64,000 nt of DNA, taken from assembly GCF_019880555.1 (NCBI RefSeq), contig NZ_JAINVU010000002.1, positions 62,001-126,000 of the forward strand, in the 5' to 3' direction. How positions within the stretch are numbered: position 1 is the first letter of the stretch; each line of letters begins with the position of its first letter. The stretch comes from Hephaestia mangrovi (GTDB taxonomy: Bacteria; Pseudomonadota; Alphaproteobacteria; Sphingomonadales; Sphingomonadaceae). The notes beneath the pieces were generated by a model. It made no database searches, was not told where the DNA came from, and saw nothing but the letters and a program-made list of their open reading frames with translations. Shown piece after piece: positions 45,466 to 53,422 of the stretch. A program made the translations under genes and the position numbers.

Positions 45466-45580
45466 GGCGCTTGCCGGGCTCGCCGTGATCGCCGGGGCGA
45501 TCGCGCTCGCGCGGATTGTCTTTAGCGCGGCGCCAGACATCTGGGTGCTGATCAACGCGCTGGCGCAACCAAGCAGATAG
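45440..45580 (+). CDS. Possible 46-residue membrane microprotein
   Basis: The frame encodes MRVIPSPPEALAGLAVIAGA and a hydrophobic continuation to residue 38, giving one strong transmembrane helix, and ends 9 bases before the UspA gene. AGGA lies only two bases before the ATG, which is too near. It overlaps the end of the kinase-like gene by 26 bases. It may be real and coupled, or chance; no family recognised. Confidence 0.3.
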   Translation: MRVIPSPPEALAGLAVIAGAIALARIVFSAAPDIWVLINALAQPSR

Positions 45581-45589
45581 GTCTGGCCG

Positions 45590-46420
45590 ATGCAGACGAT
45601 CCTGATCGCAAGCGATCTCTCGCAAGCGGCGACGCCCGCTTTGGCGCGCGCGTGCCTGATCGCCGAACAGCATTGCGCTGACCTGGTGATTTTCCACGTT
45701 GCACGACGCGCCATGCACGCGGCGGACCGGGCGCTGCTCGCCGAGGAGTTAGAGGAACTCGCCGCCACGCAGACCCGGCGGCATCCCTGCATCCGCGCGA
45801 TCACCACGCGGCTGGGAAGTGGCCGCCCGTCGGACGCGATCGCGGCCGAAGCTGCTCGTGTTCATGCCGATCTGATCGTCGTCGGCGGTCATGGCCCGAT
45901 GCGGTGGGGCGACGAATTGTTCGGTACCACGGTGGAAAACCTCGTCCGCCATACCGGGCGGCCGGTGCTCGTCGCCCGCAATGTTGCCGATCGGCCCTAT
46001 CGGCGCATCGTCGCCGCGATCGAGGACGAAACGCTCGGCCGCGAAACGCTCGCGCTTGCCACGACGATGTCGTCGGCGGACACAGTGTTTGCCGTTCACG
46101 CCTTCCTGCCGACGGTGTCGCAGCTGGTCGCGGCCGATGGCGACGACTGTTCGATCCAGAACGCGGCGCAGAACGATATCGAAGCCATGGTCAGTCACGT
46201 GCTCGGCCAGCGCCGCGACATTGCTTGCACCGTTCACGCCGTGGCGCAGCGCGGCGATCCGGTGGCGGTGATCGCGCGGGCTTGGGCGCAATTTCACGGC
46301 GACCTCGTTGTCGCGGTGACGCATGGTCGCACCGGGCTCGGTCTGGCGTTGCGCGGTAGCCTGGCCGACATGTTGATCGAGGAAGCGCCGTTCGACCTGC
46401 TGCTTGAGCGCAGACGTTAA
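45590..46420 (+). CDS. Tandem universal stress protein (UspA)
   Basis: The 276-residue protein is made of two UspA domains. The first (MQTILIASDLSQAATPALA) ends with the ATP-binding loop VVGGHGPMRWGDELFGTTVENLV. The second (RRIVAAIEDETLGRETLALA) ends with VTHGRTGLGLALRGSLADMLI. Both keep the G-x2-G-x9-G(S/T) pattern, so nucleotide binding is likely. Such proteins protect cells during stress, often under low oxygen. The next genes belong to sulfide and micro-oxic metabolism. Confidence 0.87.
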   Translation: MQTILIASDLSQAATPALARACLIAEQHCADLVIFHVARRAMHAADRALLAEELEELAATQTRRHPCIRAITTRLGSGRPSDAIAAEAARVHADLIVVGGHGPMRWGDELFGTTVENLVRHTGRPVLVARNVADRPYRRIVAAIEDETLGRETLALATTMSSADTVFAVHAFLPTVSQLVAADGDDCSIQNAAQNDIEAMVSHVLGQRRDIACTVHAVAQRGDPVAVIARAWAQFHGDLVVAVTHGRTGLGLALRGSLADMLIEEAPFDLLLERRR

Positions 46421-46496
46421 CGACGCGGGCGCGCGATATTCTTGAAGCACGGCCGTCCGCATAAACATCTAGCGGTGCCGCGACCGTCGTCCGCGT

Positions 46497-46928
46497 TCAG
46501 AGCGCCCTCCGCACCCAGGCGGCGATTGCCTCGGCGCTCATCACGCCCGATTGGCGGGCGACTTCGCGGCCCTGCCTGAACAGGATCAGCGTCGGGATCG
46601 ATCGGATCGCATAGCGCGCGGCGATATCCGGCGCCGCCTCGGTATCGAGCTTGGCGAGGCGCACGCGCGGTTCGAGCTGCCTTGCCGCCGTCTCGAACGC
46701 CGGCGCCATCATCCGGCACGGGCCGCACCACGCCGCCCAGAAATCGACCAGCACCGGCAGACTGCCCTTGCCAACCAGCTTGTCGAACAGCGCGCTGTCA
46801 GCAGCGACGGGCTTGCCGGTAAACAACGCGGCGTGGCAGCGCCCGCAGGTCGGCGCGTCGGCCAGCCGCGCCTCAGGCACCCGGTTGAGTGCGCCGCATG
46901 CCGGGCAGACGACCATCGCGTCGCTCAT
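46497..46928 (-). CDS. trxC: Thioredoxin 2 with N-terminal zinc finger
   Basis: The 143-residue protein has the zinc-binding cysteines CPAC (8-11) and CGRC (28-31), followed by a thioredoxin domain with the active site WCGPC (Cys68, Cys71), the cis-Pro in IRSIPTLILF and a normal C-terminus. TrxC reduces disulphides and persulfides and is usually induced by oxidative stress. The ATG at 46928, behind GGAGG, overlaps the stop of the ArsR-type regulator gene, so it is the last gene of the rhodanese-RND operon. Confidence 0.92.
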   Translation of the reverse strand: MSDAMVVCPACGALNRVPEARLADAPTCGRCHAALFTGKPVAADSALFDKLVGKGSLPVLVDFWAAWCGPCRMMAPAFETAARQLEPRVRLAKLDTEAAPDIAARYAIRSIPTLILFRQGREVARQSGVMSAEAIAAWVRRAL

Positions 46929-47239
46929 GTCATCTCCTCCGTGCAGATCGTGCACAGCGCCTCGAACATCCGTTCAACCTGCGGGTCGCTGATCGAATAG
47001 ATGCGCGATTGCTGGTCGGTGCGCGCCGCCACCGCGCCCGCCTCGCGCAGCACCGCGAGATGCTGCGACACCGCCGCCTGGCGCAATCCCGACGCCTCGC
47101 TCAGTTCGCCGACCGACGCTTCGCCCGCCGACAACCGGCACAGCAGCAGCAGCCGGTCGCGATGCGCCAGCGCCTTCAGCGTCGCGGCAAGCCCGGTCGC
47201 GGTCTCGCGCATCTGGTCCATCGGCATGGCGGGGGTCAT
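46925..47239 (-). CDS. ArsR/SmtB-family regulator, SqrR/BigR-like persulfide sensor
   Basis: The 104-residue winged-helix protein carries LKALAHRDRLLLLCRLSAGE, SVGELSEASGLRQAAVSQHLAVLREAG and RIYSISDPQVERMFEALCTIC. Cys34 in the second helix and Cys96 (plus Cys99) in the last helix match the positions of the pair that forms a tetrasulfide or disulfide in SqrR and BigR. The arsenic and zinc sites of other ArsR proteins are absent. Its gene overlaps the RND gene and trxC by four bases each. With SQR and rhodanese close by, a sulfide-responsive repressor that also regulates itself is the best call. Confidence 0.8.
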   Translation of the reverse strand: MTPAMPMDQMRETATGLAATLKALAHRDRLLLLCRLSAGEASVGELSEASGLRQAAVSQHLAVLREAGAVAARTDQQSRIYSISDPQVERMFEALCTICTEEMT

Positions 47240-50200
47240 GCAATTTCCTTCGTCAACGGTCGGCCATCGTCGCGCAGTACGACGTAGATCGCCGGGATGA
47301 CCAGCACCGTCAGCAAGGTCGACGAGGCCAGACCGAACAGCAGCGAGATCGCCAGCCCCTGGAAGATCGGGTCGGTCAGGATCACCGCCGCCCCGATCAT
47401 CGCGGCGGCCGCGGTCAGCACGATCGGCTTGAAGCGGATCATGCCCGCCTCGAGCAGGGTGTCGCGCAACGATTTGTCCTCGCTCCTCGCATGACGGATG
47501 AAATCCACCAGCAGGATCGAGTTCCGCACGATGATGCCGGCCAGCGCGATGAACCCGATCATCGAGGTCGCGGTGAACGGTGCGCCGAACAGCATGTGGC
47601 CCAGCACGATGCCGACAAGCGTCAGCGGGATCGGCGTCAGGATGACAAGCGGTAACTTGAAGCTCTTGAACTGCCCGACGACCAGCACGTAAATGCCGAG
47701 CAGCGCCACCATGAACGCCGCGCCCATGTCGCGGAAGGTGACCCAGGTGATCTCCCACTCGCCGTCCCACAGCAAGGTGGTGTGCGATTCATCCTCGGGC
47801 TGGCCATGCAGGCTGATCGCCGGCTTTTCGAGGCCGTGCGCCTTCCAGTCGAACTGGCCGATCGCGCGGTCGACCGCGAGCATGCCGTAGATCGGCGCCT
47901 CGTAGCGCCCGGCAAGCTCGGCGGTGACCATCGTCGCGCCGCGGCCGTCGCGGCGGAACATCGTCTGCCCGCCCTTCGTCTGCGTCGCATCGACCACCTG
48001 CCCCAGCTCGATCAGTTGCGGCCCGCCCGCGCCCTGCGCCACCGCGACCGGCGTCGCGGCGAGCGACTGCGACCAACTGCGCTGGTTCTGGTCGAGCGTG
48101 ATCTGGATCGGCAGCGGATCGCGCCCTTGCCCCTGCGGCGCATAGCCGACCGTCTGATCGCCGAGCAGCGCGCCGATGCTGTCATAGACCTGGCGTTCAG
48201 AGAGCCCGTAATGATCGAGCTTGTCGCGATCGGGGATCAGCCGCAATTCGGGCTGCGGCACGCCGAAGCTGTTGTCGACATCGACGATGTAGGGCACCGA
48301 CTTGAAAATTGTCTCGATCTGCAGCGCGGTCGCCCGGCGCACCGCCTCGTTCGGCCCGTAGATCTCGGCGAGCAGGGTTGCCAGCACCGGCGGCCCGGGC
48401 GGCGTTTCGACGACCTTGATCGAGCCATCAGGTGGCAACGGAATCGACGCCAGCCGCTTTCGCAGATCGACTGCGATCGCGTGGCTCTCGCGCGAGCGAT
48501 CGCCCTTGGGCGCCAGCGTCACCATCAGGTCGCCCATCCATGGCTTGTCGCGCAGGAAGTAATGGCGGACGAGTCCGTTGAAATTGAACGGCGCCGAGGT
48601 GCCGGCATAGGCCTCCATCGCCTCGACCTCGGGCACCTGACGCGTCACCGCGGCGGCCTGTTCGAGCACGCGCGAGGTCGCCTCCAGGCTGGTCCCTTCG
48701 GGCATGTCGACGACCAGTTGCAGCTCCGACTTGTTGTCGAACGGCAGCAGCTTCACCGTCACCGCCTTGAAGTAGAACATCGAGCACGCCACGATCGTCG
48801 CCACGCCCACCGCGATCAGGAAGGTCCGCGCGCTGCGCTTAGTCGCGATCACGCGCGAGGCGACGCGCGCGTAGAGCGTGCCGAGCTTGCCGCCATGCGT
48901 GTCCTCGTGCTCGTGCGCCGCCATCAGCGCCGAGCGGGCGAAGCGCACCATCAGCCACGGCGCGATAATCACCGCGACGAAGAACGAGAATACCATCGCC
49001 GCCGATGCGTTGATCGGGATCGGCGCCATGTACGGCCCCATCATCCCCGATACGAACAGCATCGGCAGCAGAGCGGCGACCACCGTCATCGTCGCGACGA
49101 TCGTCGGGTTGCCGACCTCGGCGACCGCGTCGATCGCCGCCTGCACGCGGCTGCGATCGTCCTTCATCGCCCAATGGCGGGCGATATTCTCGATCATCAC
49201 GATCGCGTCGTCGACCAGGATGCCGATCGAGAAAATGAGCGCGAACAGGCTGACACGGTTGATCGTGAAGCCCATCACGCGAGAGGCGAACATGGTCAGC
49301 AGGATCGTCGTCGGGATGACGATCGCGGTCACCCCCGCCTCGCGCCAGCCGATTGCGAAGCCGATCAGGACGACGATCGAAATGGTGGCGAGCGCGAGGT
49401 GGAACAGCAGCTCGTTGGCCTTCTCATCGGCGGTGTGGCCGTAATTGCGCGTCACCGACACCCGCACGCTATGGGGGATCAGCGTCCCCTTGAGCGAGTC
49501 CACGCGTTTCAGCACGTCCTCCGACACAGTGACGGCATTGGCGCCGGCGCGCTTGGCGATGGCGATGCTGACGGCGGGTGCCATGTGCCACTGGCCGTCG
49601 TCGCGCGACCAGCGCCACGAGCGCGCCTGATCTTGCGTCGGCCCTTCGCTGACGCTGGCAACGTCGCGCAGATAGACCGGCGCGCCCGCGACCGACCGCA
49701 CGATCAGCGCGCCCACTTCGTCGGCCGACTCGAGCGTCTGGCCGGCGATGACGCTGGTCGCCTCGCCATTCTCGCGCACGGTGCCAACCGGGAAGCTGCG
49801 ATTGGCCTGCGAGGCGGCGTCGATCACGCTCGACAGCGGCACGCGATATTGCGCCAGCTTCGCCGGATCGGGGGCGATGCGAATCACCTGCTGCTGGCTG
49901 CCGGTGATGAAGGTCAGCCCGACATTATCGACCTTGGCAAGCTCGGTGCGCAGCCGCCCGGCAAGCTCGGTCAGCGATTGCGCGGTCCAGGTGCCCGGCG
50001 CGCCCGGCTTTGGCGTCAGCGCCAGCGTGACGATCGGCACGTCGTTGATGCCGCGCACTGTCACCTTGGGCGGCGGGATGCCGACCGGGATGCGATCGAT
50101 ATTGGCGTCGATCTTCTCGTTGATGCGGATCGCGGCATTGTCGGGATCGGAACCGACCATGAACCGCGCGGTGACCATCACCCCGTTGTCCTCGGCCTGC

Positions 50201-50460
50201 GTATAGACGTGCTCGACGCCGTTCACCGACTTGACGATCGTCTCCAGCGGCTTGCCGACCAGCTCGACCGCATCCTGCGCCGACAGGCCCGGTGCGGCGA
50301 CCTGGATGTCGACCATCGGCACCTTGATCTGCGGCTCTTCCTCGCGCGGGATGGTCATCGTCGCGATGATCCCGACCAGGATCGCGGCGAGTAGGAACAG
50401 CGGCGTCAGCGGGGAATTGATCGTCGCCTTGGTCAGGCGCCCCGAAATGCCGAGGCTCAT
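47236..50460 (-). CDS. RND efflux permease (AcrB/HAE1-like)
   Basis: The 1074-residue inner-membrane protein has the RND layout of twelve helices and two large periplasmic loops. The proton-relay aspartates lie in SIGILVDDAIVMIENIARH, and the later GFIALAGIIVRNSILLVDFI is the repeat of that region. Its start overlaps the adaptor gene and its stop overlaps the regulator gene. Sequence is closer to the Hae-type multidrug branch than to the CusA metal branch, as the Met ladder is absent. The cargo is unknown; presence in a sulfide operon hints at sulfur-containing or redox-active compounds. Confidence 0.9.
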   Translation of the reverse strand: MSLGISGRLTKATINSPLTPLFLLAAILVGIIATMTIPREEEPQIKVPMVDIQVAAPGLSAQDAVELVGKPLETIVKSVNGVEHVYTQAEDNGVMVTARFMVGSDPDNAAIRINEKIDANIDRIPVGIPPPKVTVRGINDVPIVTLALTPKPGAPGTWTAQSLTELAGRLRTELAKVDNVGLTFITGSQQQVIRIAPDPAKLAQYRVPLSSVIDAASQANRSFPVGTVRENGEATSVIAGQTLESADEVGALIVRSVAGAPVYLRDVASVSEGPTQDQARSWRWSRDDGQWHMAPAVSIAIAKRAGANAVTVSEDVLKRVDSLKGTLIPHSVRVSVTRNYGHTADEKANELLFHLALATISIVVLIGFAIGWREAGVTAIVIPTTILLTMFASRVMGFTINRVSLFALIFSIGILVDDAIVMIENIARHWAMKDDRSRVQAAIDAVAEVGNPTIVATMTVVAALLPMLFVSGMMGPYMAPIPINASAAMVFSFFVAVIIAPWLMVRFARSALMAAHEHEDTHGGKLGTLYARVASRVIATKRSARTFLIAVGVATIVACSMFYFKAVTVKLLPFDNKSELQLVVDMPEGTSLEATSRVLEQAAAVTRQVPEVEAMEAYAGTSAPFNFNGLVRHYFLRDKPWMGDLMVTLAPKGDRSRESHAIAVDLRKRLASIPLPPDGSIKVVETPPGPPVLATLLAEIYGPNEAVRRATALQIETIFKSVPYIVDVDNSFGVPQPELRLIPDRDKLDHYGLSERQVYDSIGALLGDQTVGYAPQGQGRDPLPIQITLDQNQRSWSQSLAATPVAVAQGAGGPQLIELGQVVDATQTKGGQTMFRRDGRGATMVTAELAGRYEAPIYGMLAVDRAIGQFDWKAHGLEKPAISLHGQPEDESHTTLLWDGEWEITWVTFRDMGAAFMVALLGIYVLVVGQFKSFKLPLVILTPIPLTLVGIVLGHMLFGAPFTATSMIGFIALAGIIVRNSILLVDFIRHARSEDKSLRDTLLEAGMIRFKPIVLTAAAAMIGAAVILTDPIFQGLAISLLFGLASSTLLTVLVIPAIYVVLRDDGRPLTKEIA

Positions 50461-51488
50461 TGGCCCGACCCGAGGACGAGCCGGTCGCCCGCCGATACGC
50501 CCGACAGGATCTCGACCTTGCCGGCCTCCATCGACGGCGCGGTCTGCGCCGGCACGGTGGCGACCGCACCCCTGGCGCCGCGCACATCGACATAATCGAT
50601 GCCAAAGCGCGTCGTAACGTATTTGGCGGGCACCAGCAGCGCCGGGTGCGTCCCAGCCTCGACTTTGGCCGCGACGCGGCGGCCGATCAGCGTGCCGTCG
50701 AGCCCCGATATGGTAACGTCCGCGCGGACCTGACCGGAATCGACCGACGGATAGACCTTCGTCACCGTGCCGCGCTGGTCACGGCCATCGCCGTCAAGGC
50801 CAGTGGCGACGACCGCCGATCCGACATGGACCTTGCCGACCAGCGATTCGGGCAGATCGAGCTTGAGCACCACCGGTCCGGACGTGATCGTGGCAATCGA
50901 CATGCCGGGCGCCACCGCCGATCCTGCGGGCACGTCGGCATGAAGCACCCGGCCGGTCGAGGGCGCCAGCACCGCGCCTTGCCCGGCCACCGCCTGCACC
51001 GCCGATTGCTGCTGGCGCGCCGCGCGCACCTGCGCCGCTGCCGCGCTGGCTGCGGCCTGTGCCTGTTCGAGCCGCGCCTTGGCATAGACGCCGTTGTCGT
51101 AGAGGAATTTGGTGCGCGAGAGATCGGCTTGCGCCTGCGCTGCCTGCGCCTGAGCGGCCGCCGCCTGGGCGCCGTAAGCGCCGCTCTGGTAACCGAGCTG
51201 GCTATCGACGATGCGGCCGATCACCTGGCCTTTCCTCACATAATCGCCGTCCTTGACGGTTAGCGTCGACAGGATGCCGGGGATGCGCGCGATCGCCTGC
51301 GCCTGATCGACCGTCGACACCTCAGCACTCACCGATTTCCAACTCGGCGCATCGACCGTCTGCACGGTGAACACCGGCCTGCGCGCGGCCTGGCTCGGCT
51401 GCGGCGCCGGCTTGTCGCTGCCGCACCCGGCGAGCAATGCCGCCGCGGCAAGCGTCCCCCATGCTAGTCGCTTGCGATCCCCCGACAT
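50457..51488 (-). CDS. Periplasmic adaptor (MFP) lipoprotein of the RND pump
   Basis: The 343-residue protein has a lipoprotein signal (GTLAAAALLAGCGS, lipobox LAGC), a lipoyl/barrel-sandwich half motif (VKDGDYVRKGQVIGRIVD), a coiled-coil hairpin rich in Ala/Gln (about 105-165), and the second lipoyl half (GRVLHADVPAGSAVAPG). It bridges the permease and the outer-membrane channel. GGAGG stands before the ATG, 11 bases after the rhodanese stop, and the end overlaps the permease start. Confidence 0.9.
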   Translation of the reverse strand: MSGDRKRLAWGTLAAAALLAGCGSDKPAPQPSQAARRPVFTVQTVDAPSWKSVSAEVSTVDQAQAIARIPGILSTLTVKDGDYVRKGQVIGRIVDSQLGYQSGAYGAQAAAAQAQAAQAQADLSRTKFLYDNGVYAKARLEQAQAAASAAAAQVRAARQQQSAVQAVAGQGAVLAPSTGRVLHADVPAGSAVAPGMSIATITSGPVVLKLDLPESLVGKVHVGSAVVATGLDGDGRDQRGTVTKVYPSVDSGQVRADVTISGLDGTLIGRRVAAKVEAGTHPALLVPAKYVTTRFGIDYVDVRGARGAVATVPAQTAPSMEAGKVEILSGVSAGDRLVLGSGQ

Positions 51489-51499
51489 CGATGCCCTCC

Positions 51500-51835
51500 T
51501 CAGCGTTGGGTGGGCAGATTAGCCTGCATCCACGCCGCCATCCCTCCGTGTAAGTGCGTATCGACCGCAGCCGCGGCGCGCGCACATTTGTCGAGCGCCA
51601 TCGCCGAGCGCTTGCCGCCCGCACAGACGAGCACGACCGTCTTGCCCGGCGCCGCCGGCAATGCCGCCGGATCGAAGCTGGACAGGGGTTGATTGATGGC
51701 GCCGGGAATATGGCCCGAGGCAAATTCCGAGCTTTCGCGGACGTCGACCACGATCGCGTCGCCGCCCCGGATCATCGCGTCCAGCGCTCGCGGATCGAGT
51801 TCATTGACCGCGGATTTCGAACCGAAACCAAACAT
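51500..51835 (-). CDS. Single-domain rhodanese
   Basis: The 111-residue protein carries DAIVVDVRESSEFASGHIPGAINQPL and the active-site loop LVCAGGKRSAMAL, where Cys71 carries the persulfide. It should move sulfane sulfur from persulfides or thiosulfate to thiols in the cytoplasm. The ATG at 51835 (GAGG five bases before) starts the operon rhodanese, adaptor, RND, ArsR-type regulator, trxC. The promoter is shared back-to-back with sulfide:quinone oxidoreductase. Confidence 0.88.
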   Translation of the reverse strand: MFGFGSKSAVNELDPRALDAMIRGGDAIVVDVRESSEFASGHIPGAINQPLSSFDPAALPAAPGKTVVLVCAGGKRSAMALDKCARAAAAVDTHLHGGMAAWMQANLPTQR

Positions 51836-51867
51836 GTGCACCTCATCGGCTGATTTGCCGCTTGCAC

Positions 51868-51887
51868 ATATAGTGATTTCACAATAT
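51868..51887. promoter_or_regulatory. Probable operator of the sulfide regulator
   Basis: ATATAGTGATTTCACAATAT is a dyad with 9-base arms (8 pairs match) and a 2-base spacer, located in the middle of the 82-base gap between the rhodanese and SQR genes. AT-rich dyads of this form are usual for ArsR-family repressors such as BigR. A second, shorter dyad (CATCAA/TTGATG, 51889-51907) overlaps the SQR leader. Confidence 0.6.
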
Positions 51888-51917
51888 ACATCAAGTTGAA
51901 ATTGATGGAGGGCTGCT

Positions 51918-53198
51918 ATGAGCGTTGCGAACGTCGTCATCCTCGGGGCCGGATTGGGTGGCACGATCGCCGCTTATGAAATCCGCGAGGCACTGAAGGA
52001 CCAGGCGAAGATCACCGTTGTCAACAAGGGTGAGGACTATTGGTTCGTCCCGTCCAATCCCTGGGTCGCGGTCGGCTGGCGCGAGGGCGAGGCGCTGCGC
52101 GTCCACTTGCCGCCGATCATGCGCAAGCGCGGCATCGATTTCACCGGCGTCGGTGCGCGCAAGGTCCATCCCGAGGCGAATCGGCTCGAGCTCAATGATG
52201 GCTCGTTTATCGATTATGATTATCTGGTAATCGCCACCGGCCCCGAACTTGCCTTCGACGAGATCGAGGGCTTCGGGCCGGAGCGCAACACCGTATCGAT
52301 CTGCCAGACCGACCACGCAGTCGCCGCGCACGAACGCTTCGAGCAATTGTGCGCCGATCCGCGGCCGATCGTCGTCGGCGCCACGCAAGGTGCGTCCTGT
52401 TATGGCCCCGCTTACGAGATGGCGATGCTTCTCGATACCGAGCTCAAACGCCGCCAGATCCGCGACAAGGTGCCGATGACCTTCGTCACGCCGGAGCCCT
52501 ATATCGGCCACCTCGGTCTCGACGGCGTCGGCGATACCAAGGGCCTGCTCGAAAGCGAGATGCGCGATCGCCACATCAAGTGGATCACCAACGCCAAGGT
52601 GACCTCGGTCGACGACGGCATGCTCCACGTCGAGGAGGTCAATGACGACGGCTCGACGAAGAAAACGCATGACCTGCCGTTCGGCTGGGGCATGCTGATG
52701 CCGCCGTTCCGCGGCGTCGAGGCGGTGATGGGAGTCGAGGGACTGTCCAACCCGCGCGGCTTCATCCTGACCGACAAGCACCAGCGCAACCCGACTTATC
52801 CCAACGTCTTCGGGCTTGGGGTGTGCATCGCCATCCCGCCGACCGGGCCGACGCCGCTGCCTGTCGGCGTGCCCAAGACCGGCTTCATGATCGAGAGCAT
52901 GGTCACCGCGATCGCGCAGAACCTCAAAGAGATACTCGACGGCAAGGAGCCGACCAATGAGGCGACTTGGAACGCAATCTGCCTCGCCGATTTCGGCGAC
53001 GGCGGCGTTGCCTTCGTCGCCAAGCCGCAAATCCCGCCGCGCAACACCAACTGGGCGTCGGAAGGCAAGTGGGTGCATTTGGCCAAGATCGGCTTCGAGA
53101 AATATTTCCTGCGCAAGATCCGCCGCGGTGAGAGCGAGCCCTTCTACGAAAAGCTCGCGCTGCACGCGCTCGGCATCAAGAAACTGCGCTTCGACTGA
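51918..53198 (+). CDS. sqr: Sulfide:quinone oxidoreductase
   Basis: The 426-residue FAD protein oxidises sulfide and passes electrons to the quinone pool at the membrane. The FAD motif VVILGAGLGGTIAAYEI is at the N-terminus. Three cysteines, Cys129 (SICQTDHA), Cys161 (GASCYGPAYEM) and Cys303 (LGVCIAIPP), match the catalytic set of SQR enzymes. PKTGFMIESMV is typical. No signal is present; amphipathic C-terminal helices should attach it to the membrane. GGAGG precedes the ATG. The DUF2892 and TolC-like genes follow closely. Confidence 0.9.
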   Translation: MSVANVVILGAGLGGTIAAYEIREALKDQAKITVVNKGEDYWFVPSNPWVAVGWREGEALRVHLPPIMRKRGIDFTGVGARKVHPEANRLELNDGSFIDYDYLVIATGPELAFDEIEGFGPERNTVSICQTDHAVAAHERFEQLCADPRPIVVGATQGASCYGPAYEMAMLLDTELKRRQIRDKVPMTFVTPEPYIGHLGLDGVGDTKGLLESEMRDRHIKWITNAKVTSVDDGMLHVEEVNDDGSTKKTHDLPFGWGMLMPPFRGVEAVMGVEGLSNPRGFILTDKHQRNPTYPNVFGLGVCIAIPPTGPTPLPVGVPKTGFMIESMVTAIAQNLKEILDGKEPTNEATWNAICLADFGDGGVAFVAKPQIPPRNTNWASEGKWVHLAKIGFEKYFLRKIRRGESEPFYEKLALHALGIKKLRFD

Positions 53199-53210
53199 GG
53201 AGGGTGGACG

Positions 53211-53414
53211 ATGAACCTCGATCGTGCCGTCATGGCATTTGCGGGAACGGTGGTGCTGGTCAGCGCCATTCTGTCGGTGACGATGAGCCCGTGGTGGCTC
53301 GCGCTCACCATCTTCGCCGGGCTCAACATGCTGCAAGCGAGCATCACTGGCTTCTGCCCGGCGGCGATGCTGTTCCGCGCGCTGGGCGTGCGGGCGGGTT
53401 GCGCGTTCCGCTGA
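53211..53414 (+). CDS. Small DUF2892 (YgaP-like) membrane protein
   Basis: The 67-residue protein NLDRAVMAFAGTVVLVSAIL... has two helices and the segment SITGFCPAAMLFRALGV, the DUF2892 signature with its conserved Cys. In other bacteria the domain is fused to rhodanese (YgaP) or sits beside it. Here the rhodanese is a separate gene across the divergent promoter. It may present a sulfane-sulfur acceptor at the membrane, which is not proven. Confidence 0.85.
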   Translation: MNLDRAVMAFAGTVVLVSAILSVTMSPWWLALTIFAGLNMLQASITGFCPAAMLFRALGVRAGCAFR

Positions 53415-53422
53415 GTCCATCG

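Noticed and set aside
45317..45580. An 87-codon frame starting inside the kinase-like gene
   Set aside because: The first half is a shadow of the kinase-like gene. Only its last 46 codons are kept as a low-confidence microprotein.
47782..50394. An 870-codon open frame on the plus strand
   Set aside because: It lies entirely antisense to the RND permease gene and has a composition typical of a shadow frame.
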